Shown in pieces: positions 57,971-64,000 of a DNA stretch of 64,000 nucleotides (its first letter is position 1; each line of letters begins with the position of its first letter). Origin of the DNA: Methylotenera sp. (lineage in GTDB: Bacteria > Pseudomonadota > Gammaproteobacteria > Burkholderiales > Methylophilaceae); contig PERG01000011.1 in assembly GCA_002928535.1 (NCBI GenBank), forward strand, positions 1 to 64,000. Direction: 5' to 3'. Position numbers and translations under genes: made by a program. The notes below the pieces were generated by a model. That model was not told the DNA's origin. It ran no database searches and saw only the letters and a program-made list of their open reading frames with translations.

Positions 57971-59206
57971 CTATGAAAGATTGGGTGCCAGCCAGCGTTC
58001 GAGATACGCTTTGGTCAAACCGCGTCGTTTTGCCATGTCTTCTAATTGATCTACGCCGATTTTATCAACACTGAAATATTTGGATTCTGGATGCGCAAAA
58101 TAGAAACCAGAGACTGCTGCACCAGGATACATCGCAAAGGATTCCGTTAACTCCATGCCAATAGACTCAGCTTGCAGCAAATGGAACATATCTGGTTTCA
58201 CTGTATGATCCGGACAGGCTGGATATCCAGGCGCAGGGCGGATGCCAAGGTACTCTTCTTTAATCAACGCTTCCTTGCTTAGGTTTTCACCCGTTGCATA
58301 ACCCCAAAAATCGGTACGCACACGTTCATGCAAATATTCGGCAAACGCTTCGGCCAGACGATCAGCTAAAGCTTTAAGCATAATACTGCTGTAGTCATCA
58401 TGCGCCGCTTCAAAACGTTGTTCATGTTTTTCAATGCCCAAGCCACCCGTCACTGCAAACAGACCGATGTAGTCATCAATCCCTTTTGGTGCAATAAAAT
58501 CTGCCAGGCACTGGTTGGGACGTTGCATCCCATCGATGACTGGCTTAACCGTTTGCTGACGCATTCCATAATAAGTAAAAGCGACTTCCTTGCGGGTTTC
58601 ATCGGTATAGATCTCAATGTCGTCATCGCCAATACGGTTAGCAGGATGTAATGCCAATACCCCATTGGCAGTGAGCCAGCGGCCATCGATGATTTTTTTC
58701 AACATCGCTTGGGCTTCGCTGAAGAGCTTAGTGGCAGCTTCACCCACGACGTCATCTTTCAATATCGCAGGATAGAACCCTGCCAAATCCCAAGTCTGGA
58801 AGAAAGGCGTCCAATCAATGTATTGCGCAATAATGCTGAGGTCAAAATTCTTGATCTCGCGCCGCCCTATGAATTTTGGCTTCACGGGTGTGTTGCTACC
58901 GGTAAAGGTAAGTGAGGCCTTATTAGCACGGGCCTGGGCTATCGTCAGCAATGGCGTGCCTTTTTTGTTGGCATGCTGGGTACGGGCTTTTTCATAATCC
59001 GCTTGAATCTCGGCCAGATAAGCGCCGCGCGTTTCAGGCGTGAGTAAATTTTGCATCACCGTCACTGAGCGTGAAGCATCCGCCACGTAGACAATCGGAC
59101 CATCATAATGCGGAGCAATTTTTACTGCGGTATGAGCGCGCGACGTGGTAGCACCACCGATCAGCAAGGGCATTTGCTGGCCTTGGAAATACGGGTCACG
59201 CTGCAT
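57971..59206 (-). CDS. metH: MetH C-terminal fragment: AdoMet reactivation domain
   Basis: This frame encodes the last third of methionine synthase, starting with [18 protein letters not shown] (end of the cobalamin domain) and continuing through the reactivation domain with [15 protein letters not shown], the SAM-binding signature. It matches the missing part of the 59161-61773 fragment, so a single gene is split. The reading given starts at an internal ATG (59206) with no ribosome site upstream; it is unlikely to be translated alone. Confidence 0.9.
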   Translation of the reverse strand: MQRDPYFQGQQMPLLIGGATTSRAHTAVKIAPHYDGPIVYVADASRSVTVMQNLLTPETRGAYLAEIQADYEKARTQHANKKGTPLLTIAQARANKASLTFTGSNTPVKPKFIGRREIKNFDLSIIAQYIDWTPFFQTWDLAGFYPAILKDDVVGEAATKLFSEAQAMLKKIIDGRWLTANGVLALHPANRIGDDDIEIYTDETRKEVAFTYYGMRQQTVKPVIDGMQRPNQCLADFIAPKGIDDYIGLFAVTGGLGIEKHEQRFEAAHDDYSSIMLKALADRLAEAFAEYLHERVRTDFWGYATGENLSKEALIKEEYLGIRPAPGYPACPDHTVKPDMFHLLQAESIGMELTESFAMYPGAAVSGFYFAHPESKYFSVDKIGVDQLEDMAKRRGLTKAYLERWLAPNLS

Positions 59207-61773
59207 TTCACGTGCACATGCGCCATTTCCTCTAGTGAAGGCGTAATCAAACCTGACAAGCCGATGATATCGGCATTCTCAGCCTTAGCCATAGCAAGGA
59301 TCTCAGACGCTGGCACCATCACACCCATATTCACTACTTCAAAGTTATTGCACTGCAATACTACGGACACAATATTTTTTCCGATGTCATGCACGTCACC
59401 CTTTACGGTGGCGATCACCATTTTGCCCTTAGGCTTAGCAACGATACCAGTGCGCTTTTCATGCTCAGCTTTTTCCGCCTCGATAAAAGGGATGAGATGC
59501 GCAACTGCCGATTTCATCACGCGCGCGGACTTCACCACTTGCGGCAGGAACATTTTGCCCTGACCGAACAAATCGCCGACAACATTCATGCCATCCATGA
59601 GCGGGCCTTCAATCACATGAATCGGGCGGCCTCCGCTATTAGCGACTTTCTGCCTTGCTTCTTCGGTGTCCGCAACAATGAATTCAGTGATGCCATGCAC
59701 CATGGCATGGGCCAGACGTTTTTCGACAGGAGTAGGATTTTCCGGGGTGCCGCGCCATTCCAATGTGGCAGCTTCTTTTTTGCCGCCTGCCACTAAGGTA
59801 CTGGCAATTTCAATCATACGCTCGGTCGCTGCTAATGGATTAGTAGGGTCAACCATACGGTTTAGTACCACGTCCTCGACCCGCTCTTTGAGCTCGGCAG
59901 GTAAGTCGTCATAAACGCCCATCATGCCTGCATTCACAATGCCCATGGTCATCCCAGCCTTGATGGCGTGATACAGGAACACGGTGTGGATCGCTTCACG
60001 CGCCGGGTCGTTACCGCGGAAGCTGAAGCTTACATTGGATACGCCGCCGGAGATTTTGGCATGAGGCAGATTTTCTTTGATCCAGCGCGTGGCATTAATA
60101 AAATCCACCGCGTAGTTATTGTGCTCTTCAATGCCAGTGGCAATGGCGAAGATATTGGGATCGAAGATGATGTCTTCTGGTGCAAACTCTACTTTTTCCA
60201 CCAATAAATCATAGGCACGTTTGCAAATTTCAATTTTGCGTTCAAAAGTATCCGCCTGACCTTTTTCATCAAAGGCCATCACGATCGCCGCAGCGCCATA
60301 ACGCTTGCAGAGCGTCGCCTGACGAATAAATTCGGCTTCGCCTTCTTTCATGGAAATTGAATTGACGATGGCCTTGCCTTGCACACATTTAAGCCCTGCT
60401 TCAATCACCGACCACTTACTAGAGTCGATCATAATTGGTACACGGGCGATATCCGGCTCAGAAGCGATCAAATTAAGGAAATGCGTCATGGCTTTGATGG
60501 CATCGAGCATGCCTTCATCCATATTGATATCGATCACTTGCGCACCATTTTCCACCTGTTGGCGGGCAACGGTTAAGGCCTCATCATATTGTTCGTTTAT
60601 AATCAGGCGCGCAAAGGCTTTGGAGCCCGTCACATTGGTTCGTTCGCCCACATTCACAAATAAAGAGTCTTCATCTATGACAAAGGGCTCTAACCCTGAC
60701 AGCTTGAGGGTTTGGGGCAGAATCGGTACCCGGCGTGGTGGAATGTCTTTGATTTCGTTATAAATGGCATTGATATGGTCGGGTGTAGTCCCGCAGCAGC
60801 CGCCTGCAATATTTAAAAATCCGCTTTCAGCAAACTCTTTCACAAGGCTGGACGTGACATCCGGCGTTTCATCAAAACCGGTATCTGACATTGGGTTAGG
60901 CAATCCGGCGTTTGGATAAATGCAGACAAAGGTATCCGCAATCTGCGACAACTCTTCTACATACGGTCGCATAAGAGTCGCACCTAAAGCACAGTTCAAT
61001 CCTATGGTGAGTGGTTTAGCATGACGGATAGAATGCCAGAATGCAGTTACGGTCTGGCCGGACAAAATGCGACCGGATGCGTCAGTCACCGTGCCAGAGA
61101 GCATGATCGGTAATCGTGTATTGGTTTCCGCAAAGTAAGTATCGATGGCAAACAATGCCGCTTTGCAGTTGAGCGTATCGAAAATGGTTTCCACCATCAG
61201 GATGTCGGCGCCGCCTTCTACCAAGCCACGCGCCTGGTCCAGATAAGATTCCACTAGCTGATCAAACGTGACATTGCGTGCCGCAGGGTCGTTCACGTCG
61301 GGCGAGATACTGGCAGTTTTAGGCGTAGGGCCAAGTGCACCTGCAACAAAGCGTGGTTTATCTGGTGTGCTGTATTTAACACAAGCAGCTTTGGCCAGCT
61401 TCGCAGCTTCGACATTCATCTCATAGGCCAGATGTCCCATGTGATAGTCTTCTTGAGCCACCGTGGTCGCACCAAAAGTATTGGTTTCGATAATATCGGC
61501 ACCGGCAGCCAGATACTTTTCATGAATTTCGGCAATTACATGAGGTTGCGTCAAAGTTAATAATTCATTATTACCTTTAACAAATAACTCACGCTCACCC
61601 TCAGGCGCAGAAAAATCGGCAAATCGCGTTCCGCGGTAATCCGCTTCCGTAAGCTTGTATTGCTGGATCATTGTTCCCATGGCCCCATCCAGGATCAGGA
61701 TGCGTTTGGCGAGCAAATCACGCAGGATATGCTCGGTAGGGGAATCAATAGCGGAAATGGGAGAGGTGCTCAT
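59161..61773 (-). CDS. metH: MetH N-terminal fragment: homocysteine, folate, cap and most of cobalamin domain
   Basis: MetH methylates homocysteine with methyl-H4F through cobalamin. This 870-aa fragment has [12 protein letters not shown], the zinc cysteines in [10 protein letters not shown] and [11 protein letters not shown], the pterin domain ([34 protein letters not shown]), the cap helices, and the cobalamin motif [15 protein letters not shown]. After EEMAHV the frame shifts and 17 foreign residues precede TGA. I prefer ATG at 61773 over the TTG at 61809. No metE is in the window. Confidence 0.93.
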   Translation of the reverse strand: MSTSPISAIDSPTEHILRDLLAKRILILDGAMGTMIQQYKLTEADYRGTRFADFSAPEGERELFVKGNNELLTLTQPHVIAEIHEKYLAAGADIIETNTFGATTVAQEDYHMGHLAYEMNVEAAKLAKAACVKYSTPDKPRFVAGALGPTPKTASISPDVNDPAARNVTFDQLVESYLDQARGLVEGGADILMVETIFDTLNCKAALFAIDTYFAETNTRLPIMLSGTVTDASGRILSGQTVTAFWHSIRHAKPLTIGLNCALGATLMRPYVEELSQIADTFVCIYPNAGLPNPMSDTGFDETPDVTSSLVKEFAESGFLNIAGGCCGTTPDHINAIYNEIKDIPPRRVPILPQTLKLSGLEPFVIDEDSLFVNVGERTNVTGSKAFARLIINEQYDEALTVARQQVENGAQVIDINMDEGMLDAIKAMTHFLNLIASEPDIARVPIMIDSSKWSVIEAGLKCVQGKAIVNSISMKEGEAEFIRQATLCKRYGAAAIVMAFDEKGQADTFERKIEICKRAYDLLVEKVEFAPEDIIFDPNIFAIATGIEEHNNYAVDFINATRWIKENLPHAKISGGVSNVSFSFRGNDPAREAIHTVFLYHAIKAGMTMGIVNAGMMGVYDDLPAELKERVEDVVLNRMVDPTNPLAATERMIEIASTLVAGGKKEAATLEWRGTPENPTPVEKRLAHAMVHGITEFIVADTEEARQKVANSGGRPIHVIEGPLMDGMNVVGDLFGQGKMFLPQVVKSARVMKSAVAHLIPFIEAEKAEHEKRTGIVAKPKGKMVIATVKGDVHDIGKNIVSVVLQCNNFEVVNMGVMVPASEILAMAKAENADIIGLSGLITPSLEEMAHVHVKCSVTRISKASKCPC
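59215..59216 (-). other. Single-base deletion frameshift in metH
   Basis: On the minus strand the sequence reads GAA ATG GCG CAT GT followed by GCA CGT GAA ATG. Adding one base after GT restores EEMAHV-AREMQRD and joins both fragments into one MetH of about 1267 aa. The lost base lies between 59215 and 59216. E. coli MetH has NVAKEMER at the same place, which supports the corrected frame. It could be a true mutation or a sequencing error. Confidence 0.88.
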
Positions 61774-61829
61774 GCGGTCGATTATTAGCTTAAGTAGGGT
61801 TGAGATCAATCAACCCATTATTTTAACAG

Positions 61830-62492
61830 CTAATTTTTAGTTATCGCAGTGGTTAATGTCACTAAGCGCGATACGATCAGTGCCATATACATGATTCCGA
61901 CAAACATCTGGAAAGTGCCGATGACTTTGGCAATCGGATGAATCAAGATGATATCGCCATAACCCGTGCCGGATAAAATGGAAAAACTCAAGAAGACCAA
62001 TTCCACCCAAGAACGCGGCTGATCAGGGTGCAGGGTTCCCATGATGCTACCGGGGTAAATTTGCTGACATACGGAATAGGCCAATGCAAAGCCCCAAGCT
62101 AGGACTGTAAAAGTGGCTGCCGAAGCAAACATTTCGTCGCGGGTAATAATCTGGTCATTGAACATATACATCACAAGACCAATGGCCGTGTAAAGGTACA
62201 TGATGCTTTCAAGGCTTTGCGCCCATAATAAATAGTTACCCTGTCCTGTAGTCACATAAGCAATCGTGAATAACACTGCCGGCACTGCAAACAGCCAAGC
62301 AACCCAATTAATCACTGGGCTACGATTGACTACCCAAACCGCTAGCGACAAAGCGAGCAGATTAAAACAATTAAAAATTGCTTGATGAAACTTAGTGGAT
62401 TGCAGCAGGGGATTGATCACGATACTGAGCAGTTGCACGATTAAAAGCAGCAGTGAGGGGTAAGTGAAAATTTTTGAAATTAATCTCTGCAT
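61830..62492 (-). CDS. Potassium-channel-like membrane protein
   Basis: A 220-aa polytopic membrane protein with about six hydrophobic segments. Near the C-terminus a pore helix and selectivity filter read FLSFSILSGTGYGDIILIHP, between two membrane segments, as in two-pore-helix K+ channels (Ion_trans_2). No cytoplasmic RCK/TrkA domain follows. It lies upstream of metH in the same direction and 9 bases after comM. Confidence 0.86.
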   Translation of the reverse strand: MQRLISKIFTYPSLLLLIVQLLSIVINPLLQSTKFHQAIFNCFNLLALSLAVWVVNRSPVINWVAWLFAVPAVLFTIAYVTTGQGNYLLWAQSLESIMYLYTAIGLVMYMFNDQIITRDEMFASAATFTVLAWGFALAYSVCQQIYPGSIMGTLHPDQPRSWVELVFLSFSILSGTGYGDIILIHPIAKVIGTFQMFVGIMYMALIVSRLVTLTTAITKN

Positions 62493-62501
62493 GATCGCTT
62501 A

Positions 62502-64000
62502 TTACCCGTAACGCCTGTATTGTATGGCTTCGGCGATATGCGTAGATTGAATATGTGTTTCATCAGATAAATCGCAAATGGTACGCGCCACTTTTAAAAT
62601 CCGGTGATAAGCCCTTGCGGAAAGATTCAATCGCGAGATTGCGGATTTAAGCAGGTGCATGCCTGCCTCGTCTGGCGCGCAAAAAGTTTCTATTTCCTTC
62701 GTGCCCAGCAAATGATTGGGTTTACCTTGCCGGGATAATTGTTTTGTACGTGCCTTTTCCACTCGATTCCGTATGGATTGTGAGTCTTCACTTACGTCTG
62801 CATTCGTAAGCTCATCCTCTTTAAGCGCGGGAACTTCAATATGTAAATCAATGCGGTCCAGCAAAGGTCCAGAAATTTTGGCTTTATAGCGCGCTACCTG
62901 ATCTGGCGTACAACGGCATTTGTTATTGTGATGACCTAAATAACCGCATGGACAGGGGTTCATGGCTGCAATTAATTGAAAACGAGCCGGGAAATCTGCC
63001 TGACGCGCAGCGCGCGATATCGTGATGCTGCCACTTTCCAGAGGTTCACGCAAAACTTCTAACACTTTTCGATCGAATTCGGGTAACTCATCGAGAAACA
63101 AAACACCATGATGCGCTAAGCTAACTTCACCTGGCCTGGGCACACCGCCACCTCCCACTAGCGCTACTCCAGACGCGGTATGATGCGGTGCGCGAAATGG
63201 TCGGCGTTTCCAATGTTCAATTTTGTACCCGGCATTAAGTGATTGTATCGCGGCAGATTCCAGTGCTTCGGTTTCAGACATACTGGGCAATATACCTGCA
63301 AACCTGGCTGCCAACATACTTTTACCAGTACCCGGTGGGCCGCTCATCAGCACTGAATGTGAGCCTGCAGCAGCAATCTCAAGTGCTCGCTTAGCGCCTC
63401 GTTGCGCTTTAACTTCATTAAAGTCTGGATAGTCAATTGTGAGGCTTTGATCGGCAGCCTGTAATTGGGTTAATGGTGTGCGACCAGCCAAGTGAGCACA
63501 TACTTCAAGTAAGGATTGTGCCGGGTAAATAATTGCCTCACGCACCAATGCTGCTTCTAGTGCACTGTCTTGGGGCAAAATAAACGCGCGTGGATTACTG
63601 GGTTGGCCCTCATTCGAAGTGTTTGTTTGTCGCATCATGCTTGAGGTCATCGCCAGCGCGCCTCGTACAGGCCTGAGGGCGCCGGTTAATGCTAATTCGC
63701 CAGCAAACTCATAGTCAGCCAAAGGGGCAACTGGTATCTGACCTGAGGCAGCTAAAATTCCCAAAGCGATAGGCAAATCGTAACGGCCACTTTCTTTTGG
63801 CAAATCTGCCGGTGCCAGATTTACTGTAATACGTCTTGCGGGAAATTCAAACTGGGCGGTTTGTATCGCGGCACGTACGCGGTCTTTACTTTCTTTTACC
63901 TCAACTTCGGGCAAGCCGACAATTGTAAAACTTGGCAGGCCATTGGCCAGATGCACTTCCACTGTTACCTCGGGGGCATCCATGCCACTTAAGGCGCGAC
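62502..64000 (-). CDS. comM: ComM/YifB-type Mg-chelatase-like AAA+ ATPase (5' end outside window)
   Basis: ComM is a hexameric helicase that promotes branch migration during natural transformation. The visible part has the N-terminal Lon-S5-like domain (PSFTIVGLPEVEVKESKDRV), Walker A in MSGPPGTGKSMLAARF, GVLFLDELPEF (Walker B), the zinc-type MNPCPCGYLGH, and ARTICDLSDE near the C-terminus. The codons before the apparent ATG at 63983 read RALSG, which match the conserved family N-terminus, so the gene continues past 64000. The K+-channel gene follows 9 bases downstream. Confidence 0.94.
   Translation of the reverse strand, partial: RALSGMDAPEVTVEVHLANGLPSFTIVGLPEVEVKESKDRVRAAIQTAQFEFPARRITVNLAPADLPKESGRYDLPIALGILAASGQIPVAPLADYEFAGELALTGALRPVRGALAMTSSMMRQTNTSNEGQPSNPRAFILPQDSALEAALVREAIIYPAQSLLEVCAHLAGRTPLTQLQAADQSLTIDYPDFNEVKAQRGAKRALEIAAAGSHSVLMSGPPGTGKSMLAARFAGILPSMSETEALESAAIQSLNAGYKIEHWKRRPFRAPHHTASGVALVGGGGVPRPGEVSLAHHGVLFLDELPEFDRKVLEVLREPLESGSITISRAARQADFPARFQLIAAMNPCPCGYLGHHNNKCRCTPDQVARYKAKISGPLLDRIDLHIEVPALKEDELTNADVSEDSQSIRNRVEKARTKQLSRQGKPNHLLGTKEIETFCAPDEAGMHLLKSAISRLNLSARAYHRILKVARTICDLSDETHIQSTHIAEAIQYRRYG

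Overview
The window looks like the chromosome of a betaproteobacterium, most probably a member of the Methylophilaceae (Methylotenera/Methylophilus-like). This rests on gene neighbourhoods typical of Betaproteobacteria (gatCAB divergent from mreBCD-mrdA-rodA, hemA-prfA-prmC, metXW, rpe-gph-trpE, dacC-ybeD-lipB-lipA) and on protein flavour. It is an assignment by recognition, not by search. Base composition appears moderate and fairly even. Nearly all the DNA is coding, most genes are housekeeping, and I see no rRNA, tRNA, CRISPR array, prophage or insertion sequence.

Layout. 1-3.3 kb: PBP1A and a conserved hypothetical gene. 3.3-17.1 kb: mostly minus strand, with hemB, trpC, a DUF3465 lipoprotein, trpD, trpG, then a three-gene cyclic-di-GMP/secretion block (a Rossmann-PAS-GGDEF protein, a GspE/PilB-type ATPase on the plus strand, and a MASE1-PAS-GGDEF-EAL protein), then trpE with a Trp-rich leader peptide, gph and rpe. 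17.4-25.2 kb: hemA, prfA, prmC, a membrane fatty acid hydroxylase, metX, metW and an AmpG-like permease. 25.2-30.7 kb: xthA, pyrE, a DUF4124 protein and gatCAB. 30.9-42.9 kb: a long plus-strand run for cell shape and envelope (mreBCD, mrdA, rodA, rlpA, dacC), lipoate (ybeD, lipB, lipA) and glutathione (gshA, gshB). 43.0-49.4 kb: a tightly overlapping minor-pilin operon (pilE-like, pilV, pilW, pilX, pilY1, fimT/gspH). 49.6-55.1 kb: lptM, lysA, purU, ispH, a NUDIX gene, nadA and a HIT gene. 55.2-64 kb: a 2Fe-2S ferredoxin, a TonB-like gene, mpl, metH split by a frameshift, a K+-channel-like protein and the 3' part of comM/yifB running off the window.

How the genes work together. Peptidoglycan synthesis and recycling recur through the window (PBP1A, PBP2/RodA/MreBCD, DacC, RlpA, AmpG, Mpl). 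Methionine synthesis is represented by metXW and metH. The conserved trp genes are interrupted by a module that appears to make, degrade and perhaps sense c-di-GMP. The minor-pilin operon and the secretion-type ATPase could belong to the same pilus biology, but they lie about 32 kb apart.

Most notable points: (1) a 17-residue leader with three Trp codons directly upstream of trpE; (2) the c-di-GMP/ATPase block between trpE and trpG, whose ATPase carries four N-terminal repeats spaced exactly 30 residues apart; (3) a one-base deletion splitting metH; (4) an eight-G tract early in pilW; (5) two unexplained intergenic inverted-repeat elements.
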